Of a stretch of 6,010 nt of DNA, positions 1 to 5,774 are shown one piece after another. The position numbers and the translations under genes were made by a program. This DNA is from an uncultured Pirellula sp. (GTDB taxonomy: Bacteria; Planctomycetota; Planctomycetia; Pirellulales; Pirellulaceae): NCBI GenBank assembly GCA_903892365.1, contig CAITIF010000546.1, positions 1-6,010 of the forward strand, written 5' to 3'. Under the pieces are notes generated by a model that was not told the DNA's origin, did not search any database, and worked only from the letters and a program-made list of their open reading frames with translations. Positions within the stretch are counted from its first letter, which is position 1; each line of letters begins with the position of its first letter.

Positions 1-1122
1 AAACATGATTCCGCCGTCGTCTAGGTAGTAGATTCGGTCACCGATCTTTACGGGGCAGCTTCTGGAGACCGTTCGTTTCTGGATGTTCCATAGAAGTTTG
101 TCTTCGGTGATGTCGCCGGTGGTGTTTCCGTCAAACGCAAAAACAGCACCTAGGATAGTACGGTCGGTCTCGTTCTGCTCACCGTGACCGTAGTAAACGA
201 TTCCGTTCTCAATCAATGGCGTTACGTTGACACCCCGGGGCGAAGCTTGGTACTTCCAAATGACTTTGCCTGTGCGTGGCTGCACAGCGTACAGGGCACC
301 GTCAGCTGCTCCGAAAACCATGGCCGCCTGGCCATTGAACACCGTGAATACCGGGGTGCTGTAGGTGGTGTCTTCCGGGCGAGGTCGAGTGCCCATCATC
401 CAAATAGGAGCTCCGGTCGCTTTGTCCAAGGCCAGCAATCGGTGAGCGGGAACGGCGGTTTGGTCCCAGCCTGTCATGACCCCGGAAATGTAGACCATAT
501 CCTCGAACACCACGGGGAAGTTCGTTCTTCCACCGTAAGTGGAAAGCATTCCGTACTCTTCGAGCATGGAACGTTCCCAAAGGATCTTGCCGGTTTTTCC
601 TTCAAGACATTGGAAAACACATCCCAACCCCAGGACATACACCTTGTCCGTTTCAGGATCGCCAACAACGCTTGACCAACCAACGCGTTCCGAAGGAGCG
701 TCCGACAGGTAGATGTTGTGTTCGCTTTCCCAAATGAGTTCGCCAGTCTCAGCATTCACGCAAACCGTCTTTTCCGCTTCCTTGGTTGTTTCGGGATTGG
801 AGCGGCAAACGGTGTAGAGTCTCCCGTTCATGATCACCGGGGTGGCTCGGGAGGCATATTCTTCCTTTTTCCAAAGGATATTCTCTCCCTTGGCAGTGAA
901 GGAATCGGGAAGCCCTTTCTCCAGGGATTGGCCATTTTGAAGTGGCCCCCGCCAGTTGACCCAATCGGTCTTTTTGGGACTGTTCCCCGCAGAACTACCT
1001 GCAGGAGTATCGTCAGCAAAGGACAGAGCGCCGCCAACCGAGACGGCCGAAGCAATCATCAAGCTCAACAAACGCGCGGGGCGTTTGCCGCTCGGGAACC
1101 GAAGTTTCGTGAAAATGTTCAT
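1..1122 (-). CDS. Exported PQQ-like beta-propeller repeat protein (3' end beyond window)
   Basis: The minus strand is open from an ATG at 1122-1120 to the window edge, giving 374 codons with no stop, so the C-terminus lies to the left. Residues 1-36 form a signal peptide: basic start (Lys6, Arg8, Lys13, Arg14, Arg17), hydrophobic core LLSLMIASAVSVGGAL and probable cleavage after SFA (residue 36). The mature part opens with WVNWRGP (54-60), a common opening in this group. Blade motifs of the xTGxxxW type follow at 124-131 (AETGELIW), 175-182 (GKTGKILW), 234-241 (KATGAPIW) and 282-289 (PRTGKVIW), which is the BamB/PQQ-like propeller signature. Such proteins are numerous in planctomycetes; the ligand and role are usually unknown, and the repeats do not prove PQQ binding. 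No strong Shine-Dalgarno precedes the ATG. The gene is divergent from parA across 287 bp. The family call is secure; an enzymatic function is not claimed. Confidence 0.9.
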   Translation of the reverse strand, partial: MNIFTKLRFPSGKRPARLLSLMIASAVSVGGALSFADDTPAGSSAGNSPKKTDWVNWRGPLQNGQSLEKGLPDSFTAKGENILWKKEEYASRATPVIMNGRLYTVCRSNPETTKEAEKTVCVNAETGELIWESEHNIYLSDAPSERVGWSSVVGDPETDKVYVLGLGCVFQCLEGKTGKILWERSMLEEYGMLSTYGGRTNFPVVFEDMVYISGVMTGWDQTAVPAHRLLALDKATGAPIWMMGTRPRPEDTTYSTPVFTVFNGQAAMVFGAADGALYAVQPRTGKVIWKYQASPRGVNVTPLIENGIVYYGHGEQNETDRTILGAVFAFDGNTTGDITEDKLLWNIQKRTVSRSCPVKIGDRIYYLDDGGIMF

Positions 1123-1138
1123 TGTTTTTGGTGGAACA
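1123..1138. promoter_or_regulatory. parS-like site abutting the beta-propeller start codon (imperfect)
   Basis: TGTTTTTGGTGGAACA matches TGTTTCACGTGAAACA at 12 of 16 positions. Its right half GTGGAACA is a perfect half of the TGTTCCACGTGGAACA variant of parS. It directly precedes the minus-strand ATG, so occupancy would cover the leader of the propeller gene. The left half is a T-rich degenerate match, which leaves this as a candidate only. Confidence 0.3.
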
Positions 1139-1300
1139 GTTATTGAGAGTATCGATGTGGAAGCAGCGAAATTCGCCATGACGTGGGATCGTTGGATTCC
1201 GATTGGTCGCGGTGGGGCAATTGGGAACATCCAGGCCGAACCGTCGGTTGAAGACAATCGTCCCGAACACCAATATACCAAATTTCCAGACTTGCTAGAT

Positions 1301-1314
1301 GTGAAACGTGGAAC
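1301..1314. promoter_or_regulatory. Tandem parS half-sites
   Basis: GTGAAAC (1301-1307) is followed without a gap by GTGGAAC (1308-1314). Each equals one arm of a known parS variant, but they stand in direct rather than inverted orientation. ParB HTH domains normally bind inverted arms as a dimer, so this is not a canonical site. It is listed because it adds to the cluster of half-site words in the spacer. Confidence 0.25.
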
Positions 1315-1376
1315 TGCTATTTCCTCGCTAAGTCGCAATTGCGTATTGTTCGTTTCGAATCCCCCAATTTAACACT

Positions 1377-1392
1377 CGTTTCACGATAAACC
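1377..1392. promoter_or_regulatory. parS-like site upstream of parA (imperfect)
   Basis: The 16 bases CGTTTCACGATAAACC match the widespread bacterial parS palindrome TGTTTCACGTGAAACA at 12 positions, including an unbroken GTTTCACG left half. The site lies 17 bp upstream of the parA ATG, where bound ParB could repress or tune the parAB promoter. The right half is degenerate, and canonical chromosomal parS sites are usually near-perfect, so this may be a weak autoregulatory site, a decayed parS or chance. Confidence 0.4.
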
Positions 1393-1409
1393 GTTCAGAG
1401 TGGAATCCT

Positions 1410-2156
1410 ATGGCTCGCGTTTTTTGCATCGCAAATCAGAAAGGTGGCGTTGGAAAAACGACTACTGCCATCAATCTTGCTTGCGCGATGGCAAAATCTG
1501 CCAATAAGACGCTTGTGATTGACCTGGACCCACAATGCAACGCAACGAGTGGATTAGGGCACGAACCAGCGGCGCGTCATCCGCTACTCATCGACCAACC
1601 CATTCGAGACAGCATTCTCGCGACTTCGCAGCCCAATCTTTTCTTGATGCCAGGTTGCCGTTCCTTTCAAGACGTGGATCGGTTGGCGAAAGGTGACATA
1701 ACTCAAGGGGCTATGATCCAGCAGCATCTGGAAGCAGGCATGGGTGGATATGATGCGGTTTTTATTGACTGCCCCCCATCCCTGGGCGAACTGACTCAAG
1801 CGGCTCTTGCTTCCAGTACCGAAGTGCTCATGCCCATCCAATGCGAATATTACGCTATGGAAGGCCTGACTCAAATGATTCACGTTATCCGAGATGTGAT
1901 GAAGAAACAGCCGGACCGCCTTACCTTTGGTGGCATCCTGCTGACGATGTACGACCCTCGATTCGAACTGACGCATGAAGTTGACAAGGAAGTACGAGAG
2001 TTTTTCGGAGATATTGTTTTTGATACGGTGATTCCTCGCGATGTTGCGATCAGCGAAGCGCCTAGCTATGGACAAAGCGTCCTTACCTATGCGCCTCGCT
2101 CGCGTGGCACTCGCGCTTACATTGAACTTTGCATGGAGGTTTTAGAACGTGACTAA
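1410..2156 (+). CDS. parA: Chromosome-partitioning ATPase ParA (Soj family)
   Basis: This 248-residue protein is a cytoplasmic P-loop ATPase that binds nonspecific DNA as an ATP dimer and releases it when ParB stimulates hydrolysis, driving segregation of parS-bound origins. The deviant Walker A motif KGGVGKTTT is at residues 11-19, with the signature Lys11 and the catalytic-site Lys16. The A' motif VIDLDPQ is at 36-42, Walker B AVFIDCPPS at 116-124, and the conserved TVIPRDVAISEAPSYGQSV at 206-224. There is no N-terminal HTH extension, and the length is normal for the short chromosomal Soj-type proteins. The ATG at 1410 puts the first beta strand (ARVFCIANQ) directly before the P-loop, as expected; the Shine-Dalgarno is weak (GTGGA around 1400). 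It overlaps parB by 8 bp, indicating one transcript. A MinD-type role is unlikely given the adjacent parB. Confidence 0.96.
   Translation: MARVFCIANQKGGVGKTTTAINLACAMAKSANKTLVIDLDPQCNATSGLGHEPAARHPLLIDQPIRDSILATSQPNLFLMPGCRSFQDVDRLAKGDITQGAMIQQHLEAGMGGYDAVFIDCPPSLGELTQAALASSTEVLMPIQCEYYAMEGLTQMIHVIRDVMKKQPDRLTFGGILLTMYDPRFELTHEVDKEVREFFGDIVFDTVIPRDVAISEAPSYGQSVLTYAPRSRGTRAYIELCMEVLERD
2135..2140 (+). promoter_or_regulatory. Ribosome binding site of parB inside parA
   Basis: GGAGGT lies within the last codons of parA, 8 bases before the GTG at 2149. It is the clearest Shine-Dalgarno in the window; most other genes here have weak ones. It fixes the GTG as the parB start and suggests parB is initiated efficiently and coupled to parA translation. 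Confidence 0.85.
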
Positions 2157-3324
2157 AGATCGAAGACTCGGACGAGGATTAGCAGCTCTTTTGGGAACTC
2201 CAGTCGATGAGGCTTCCAGCATCGAGGCCGATGGCGGCTCCAACCCAATGATTGCCGGCACGACTTACGCCTCGAACAATACACGACCAACAAGTTCCTT
2301 ACCGCCCGCGGCCTCGTCTATTGCCGGTCGCTCGACTGCCCAAGAAACACCTGATTCACAGCTGAGCCGAACAGACACCATTCGTCAACTGGCCAATGAC
2401 GCCCGAGCCAATCAGTCGCGTACCAACATCTCGCCGATTACCTTTCCCGTTGCCCCTGTCGCCTCGACAAGCAGCGTTGAATCGAGTTTGGGTAAATCTG
2501 CCCAAACCCTGGATCTGCCTGTCGACATCATCGATGCGAACCCGTTCCAACCTCGGCGGCAATTCAACGCGTCGGAGATCGAGTCGTTGGCCGAGTCTCT
2601 GAAAGAGCATCAACAGCTCCAGCCAATTCTGGTTCGGCGCGTGGGCGAGCGATATCAGCTGATCAGCGGTGAACGCCGATTGCGTGCGGCCGTCTTTGCT
2701 GGTCTGCCGACCATTCGGGCCGAAGTCCGAGTTGCCGATGACCGCTTGGTTGCCGAACTGGCCATCATCGAAAACCTTCAACGAAAAGATCTAAACGCCA
2801 TCGAAAAGGCGTTGTCATTCAAACGCTACATCACGGAGCATAAGTGCACTCAGGACGAACTGGCTCAACGATTGAAAATCGATCGAAGCACCATCGCGAA
2901 CATGATGCGTCTGTTGGAGCTGCCGGAAATAGTGACCGATGCGGTTCAACGCGATGAGATTACGGCCGGTCACGCCAACGCCTTGCTCAGTCGTGGCAGC
3001 ATCAAAGAACAAGTTGCCGCACTCAAAAAGATCCAAGAGGAAGGCTGGTCGGTTCGTGAAACGGAAGCTCAAGTGGCTGAAACGCTAGCAAAAGCCGCAG
3101 CCGACGAAGACGGAATTCTCGGCGCGCTCCCTCGACGCAAGGCCAGCAAGTCCGATCAGCTGGCTTCGTTAGAACGAGACTTAAAGATGTCGTTGGGAAC
3201 TCGAGTTGACATCAGCCAGACTAGCCGTGGACGAGGCAAGATCACCATCCACTTTACTAGTGTGGAAGAGTTCGATCGTCTGCGTCATCTTCTAGTGAAC
3301 GACCTAAAGCGAAAGGCCGCCTAA
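2149..3324 (+). CDS. parB: Chromosome-partitioning protein ParB (CTP-dependent parS-binding clamp)
   Basis: This 391-residue protein begins with a GTG overlapping the parA stop. Residues 4-16 (DRRLGRGLAALLG) are the conserved N-terminal ParA-activating motif. A Ser/Thr/Ala/Pro-rich linker of about 100 residues (17-120) follows. The CTP-binding/ParB-N domain covers about 121-215, with box I NPFQPRR (131-137), GERRLRAA (174-181) and ENLQRKDLNAIEKA (208-221). The HTH domain includes TQDELAQRLKIDRSTIANMMRLL (234-256) and TAGHANALL (272-280). The C-terminal dimerisation segment is about 336-391, ending in a basic KRKAA. The family loads at parS, closes on CTP binding and slides on DNA; its N-terminus stimulates ParA. 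At 391 residues it is about 100 longer than typical Spo0J/ParB, and the excess is the linker. All nucleotide-binding motifs look intact. Confidence 0.96.
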   Translation: MTKDRRLGRGLAALLGTPVDEASSIEADGGSNPMIAGTTYASNNTRPTSSLPPAASSIAGRSTAQETPDSQLSRTDTIRQLANDARANQSRTNISPITFPVAPVASTSSVESSLGKSAQTLDLPVDIIDANPFQPRRQFNASEIESLAESLKEHQQLQPILVRRVGERYQLISGERRLRAAVFAGLPTIRAEVRVADDRLVAELAIIENLQRKDLNAIEKALSFKRYITEHKCTQDELAQRLKIDRSTIANMMRLLELPEIVTDAVQRDEITAGHANALLSRGSIKEQVAALKKIQEEGWSVRETEAQVAETLAKAAADEDGILGALPRRKASKSDQLASLERDLKMSLGTRVDISQTSRGRGKITIHFTSVEEFDRLRHLLVNDLKRKAA

Positions 3325-3330
3325 GAGATT

Positions 3331-3585
3331 ATGTTGTTTAGCGAGCAGACGTTTCGATGGATCATTCAGGCTTTGGCAATTTACGTTGCAATGAGATGCC
3401 TAATGTCCCTTGCGAAACGTTTGCGTGAGCGGTTGCAGGGGTTGTTGATCGAGCATGTGAAGCGTCAACAAATCGAATCGAAAAAACGGAAACGTATCGA
3501 CGAGCTTCGCGAAATGATTCGAAGACGCAAGGCCGCGTCAGCCGCCGACGAAGAGGCGGAAGAGCAGCAGAAGCGAGCTGCCTAA
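3331..3585 (+). CDS. Small membrane-anchored coiled-coil protein of unknown function
   Basis: I do not recognise this 84-residue protein. One hydrophobic segment at about residues 9-27 (RWIIQALAIYVAMRCLMSL) could span the membrane. After it comes an Arg/Lys-rich, probably helical region (about 28-68: AKRLRERLQGLLIEHVKRQQ, then SKKRKRIDELREMIRRRK) and a charged Ala/Glu tail. Positive residues crowd the C-terminal side of the helix, which by the positive-inside rule puts the tail in the cytoplasm, where it could meet nucleic acid or acidic phospholipid. The ATG lies 6 bp after the parB stop with AAGAG just upstream, so it is probably the third gene of the par transcript. Real-gene evidence is position, an open frame filling the gap, and coherent topology. 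A segregation role is only a guess from location. Confidence 0.7.
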   Translation: MLFSEQTFRWIIQALAIYVAMRCLMSLAKRLRERLQGLLIEHVKRQQIESKKRKRIDELREMIRRRKAASAADEEAEEQQKRAA

Positions 3586-3696
3586 TCTGCTGGCCAAGGC
3601 TTCCGAGAAAGCATCCCAGCGTATAAAACAGGAGAACTCCGACGTTCGATTCAATGGTGAATTCGAACGCTAAAGCAGCGAACTCGCCGAGAAACC
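3586..3696 (+). promoter_or_regulatory. Spacer before ferredoxin gene, possible -10 element
   Basis: This 111-bp gap contains TATAAA at 3622-3627, a plausible -10 hexamer about 70 bp before the ferredoxin ATG. No good -35 sits at 16-18 bp (TTCCGA at 3601 is 15 bp away and a poor match). A weak imperfect hairpin (GCTGG 3589-3593 with CCAGC 3616-3620) has no following T tract. The ferredoxin gene may have its own promoter or be read through from parAB. Confidence 0.25.
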
Positions 3697-4074
3697 ATGA
3701 GCACCCCAACGAGCAAACTTACCGAAGCGGCGCTTCAAGTCAAAATAGGCTCCTACACGCGTCACATTTTTTTGTGCGTCGGCGAAAGTTGCTGTTCCAA
3801 GGAGCAAGGCGAAGCGGCTTGGACGACGCTCAAAAATGATCTGAAGGAAAAGAACTTATCCCTTTCGGATGGCCCATCAGCCTGTTACCGCACCAAGACT
3901 GGCTGTTTGCGAATCTGTATGCAAGGACCCATCCTAGTTGTCTATCCAGAAGGGAACTGGTACGCGAACATGACTGCCGATCGCATTCCCGAGTTTGTTG
4001 ACCGGCAAATCGTTAAGGGAGAGGCCGTTGAAGAGTGGATCTTTGCAAGAAACCCACTTTCCCAAAACGATTAG
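3697..4074 (+). CDS. Thioredoxin-like [2Fe-2S] ferredoxin
   Basis: This 125-residue soluble protein resembles the thioredoxin-fold [2Fe-2S] ferredoxins (Aquifex Fd1/NuoE-like), small cytoplasmic electron carriers. The first strand and ligand loop read HIFLCVGESCC (23-33). The second ligand pair lies in TGCLRICMQGP (68-78), followed by the typical VVYPEGNWY (81-89) and a C-terminal helix ending in an acidic region. Cysteines are at 27, 32, 33, 63, 70 and 74. The likely ligands are Cys27, one of Cys32/33, Cys70 and Cys74, matching the CX4-5C...CX3C pattern of the family. No signal peptide is seen. The start at 3697 leaves about 20 residues before the first strand; only a weak GAGA precedes it. 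The redox partner is unknown; neighbours do not point to one. The gene follows the par operon by 111 bp on the same strand. Confidence 0.85.
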   Translation: MSTPTSKLTEAALQVKIGSYTRHIFLCVGESCCSKEQGEAAWTTLKNDLKEKNLSLSDGPSACYRTKTGCLRICMQGPILVVYPEGNWYANMTADRIPEFVDRQIVKGEAVEEWIFARNPLSQND

Positions 4075-4253
4075 CATCTAGCCATGTCACGGCCGCTTTT
4101 TCTGACTTGGATTAAGGCTTATTCGATTGCACAAGGTTCGCCCTTTTATACCCGTCGAACTCGCTTTCGCTTGGACTTTATATGCAGGTTATCATACTAG
4201 CGACCGTGTACTTTCGTATGTTGCGCCGCTACCAAAACTAATCGACTTGAAAC
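4075..4253 (+). promoter_or_regulatory. Spacer upstream of GH39 pseudogene, possible promoter at 4171-4198
   Basis: No gene is visible in this 179-bp AT-richer gap. TTGGAC (4171-4176) and CATACT (4193-4198) are separated by 16 bp and form a weak sigma-70-like pair about 55 bp before the ATG at 4254. It may be the old promoter of the glycosidase. No convincing terminator for the ferredoxin gene was found; the T run at 4107-4111 lacks a strong stem before it. Confidence 0.25.
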
Positions 4254-5774
4254 ATGAACCCGTTCTCTCGAATTGTCCGCGGCGTTCTCACTGGCATTCT
4301 AGTTATTCCAATTTCTTCTGGATGCTTGCTGCTTTCAACTGCATTTGCCTCAAAACGCATTTCCGGTCTCAGTCGAAGTGCATGCTGGGAAGTCCTTAGG
4401 TCCATTGAGGCCCATATGACGCTATTTTGGAGCGGACGAACCGAACTATGCCTCCATGAAAGATGGAAGCAAGTTGCTAGCGTAGTTGTGTGAGCTTTCT
4501 CCGCAATCGGTTTTTTCAGGACCCACAACTTGTTGACGTCCGGTGACGGGACGCCTGCTCTGAAATGGGGGGCGACAAACGCCTATACCGAAGACAGTCA
4601 AGGTAACCCCGTTTATGACTGGACCATTGTCTATCGGATTTTTGACGCCTATCTCGCTCGAGGTGTCCGTCCCTATGTTCCAATCGGCTTCATGCCCAAA
4701 GCGTTATCTTCCAAACCCGATCCCTACCAGCACAAATTCGGTGATGGTGCCGCTTTCGAAGAATTGTTTTGTGGCTGGGCCCAACCTCCGAAGGACTATG
4801 ACAAGTGGGGCGAACTCGTCTATCAATGGACCAAGCATTGTGTCGAACGCTACGGTGAAAAGGAAACTCTTACATGGTACTGGCAGATATGGAACGAGCC
4901 AGACATAACCTATTGGAATGGAACCCCCGAGCAGTTCTTCAAGCTGCACGATGGAGCCATCGCGTCTGTCCGACGTGCGCTGCCAAGAGCCAGAATCGGT
5001 GGTCCGGATGTTGCGAACGGTTGCAGCGAGTTCATGAAAGTGTTTTTAAAGTACTGTGTGGAAGACACGAACTATTCGATGGGCGAAAAAGGAACTCCGC
5101 TTGATTTTGTTTCCTTTCATGCCAAAGGATCTCCTGAAGTCATCGACGGGCACATTCAAATGGGTATCAACAAATACTTGCAAGCTATTGAATCTGGCTT
5201 CCAATCGATTGCGAAATTCTCTCAGCTCAAGTCGCTTCCGATTGTCCTTGGCGAATCTGACCCAGAGGGGTGTGCGGCGTGTCGCGGGGATCGATATGGT
5301 TATCGTAATGGAACGATGTATTCGAGCTATATCGCCGCGAGCTTCGCGCGCAAGCACGATCTTGCAAATAAACACGGCGTCCATCTCGAGGGTGTTCTTA
5401 CTTGGGCGTTCACTTTCGAAGACCAACCCTACTTTGCTGGATTCCGACAACTGGCCAGCAACGGCTTGCCGGTAGCAACCATGAATGTGTTTCGCATGAT
5501 GAGTCAAGTTCCAGGTGAGCGAGTCGCTGTAGATAGCTCGCACGCGATCGAACTGGAAGAGATGTTCCAAAGAGGAGTACGAGGAGCACCTGATATAGCC
5601 GCTGTTGCAAGTCGAAATGACAAGCGACTTGCGACCCTGGTCGGGCATTATCACGATGATGATATCGCAGGCCCCGACGCTGCGATAGAACTGAAGCTTG
5701 ACGGACTTCCGGTAAATTCAAAGTCCGCTCAAGTAACGCACTATCGCTGGCGATCAGCGAGGCCGAGGAATTGA
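4254..5774 (+). pseudogene. Broken GH39-type glycoside hydrolase (beta-xylosidase-like)
   Basis: An intact relative would be a secreted TIM-barrel glycosidase acting on plant or algal polysaccharide. A signal peptide starts at 4254 (MNPFSRIVRGVLTGILVIPI..., core then TAFAS). Next, in another frame, come SVEVHAGKSLGPLRPI and RYFGADEPNYASMKDG (4369-4467). Finally, in the first frame, FRTHNLLTSGDGTPALKWG runs on to 5774. Joining these needs a +1 shift near 4359-4371, readthrough of TGA 4417-4419 (Trp expected) and TAG 4483-4485 (Glu expected), and one extra T at the T6 run 4511-4516. The open part (TTG 4530 to 5774, 414 codons) keeps WNEP (acid/base Glu123), GESDPEG (probable nucleophile Glu242) and WAFTFEDQPYFAGFR. 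Homology stops after VTHYR (5747); the usual last 60-90 residues are absent. A shortened cytoplasmic protein from 4530 would lack the export signal and first strand. Family assignment is strong; substrate is not known. Confidence 0.88.

Larger units (their letters stand above)
1123..1409. promoter_or_regulatory. Divergent intergenic region, beta-propeller gene / parA
   Basis: These 287 bp separate two divergently read genes, so they should contain both promoters. I could not find a convincing -35/-10 pair for either direction. The visible structure is a cluster of ParB half-site words (GTGRAAC or its complement GTTYCAC) at 1131-1137, 1301-1307, 1308-1314 and 1378-1384, described separately. 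No gene of credible composition lies here: the open frames crossing it are extensions of antisense frames of the propeller gene. No DnaA-box cluster was seen. Confidence 0.6.

Noticed and set aside
184..1372. Several plus-strand open frames of 138-163 codons (184-675, 718-1146, 956-1372)
   Set aside because: They lie mostly antisense to the beta-propeller gene, have no recognisable motifs, and the minus-strand frame with signal peptide and four TG-W blades explains the DNA.
1123..1409. Replication origin beside parAB
   Set aside because: parAB often lies near oriC, but I saw no TTATCCACA-type DnaA boxes or AT-rich unwinding region, and no dnaA, gidA or rnpA neighbours.
1584..2075. Minus-strand open frame of 163 codons inside parA
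   Set aside because: Shadow of a strongly motif-supported parA; no family features of its own.
3589..3620. Hairpin GCTGG/CCAGC with inner GCTT/AAGC as a par operon terminator
   Set aside because: The stem is short and interrupted and is followed by GTATAAAA rather than a T tract.
4127..4399. Plus-strand open frame of 90 codons before the glycosidase
   Set aside because: Its 3' part overlaps the GH39 signal-peptide region, which reads better in other frames; composition and lack of motifs suggest chance.
4483..4516. Programmed frameshift or stop-codon recoding to explain the GH39 gene
   Set aside because: Two different stop codons plus two opposite frameshifts within 160 bp, together with a missing C-terminus, fit decay or sequence error far better than recoding.
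5046..5654. Minus-strand open frame of 202 codons
   Set aside because: Antisense to the conserved GH39 catalytic region; no family resemblance.
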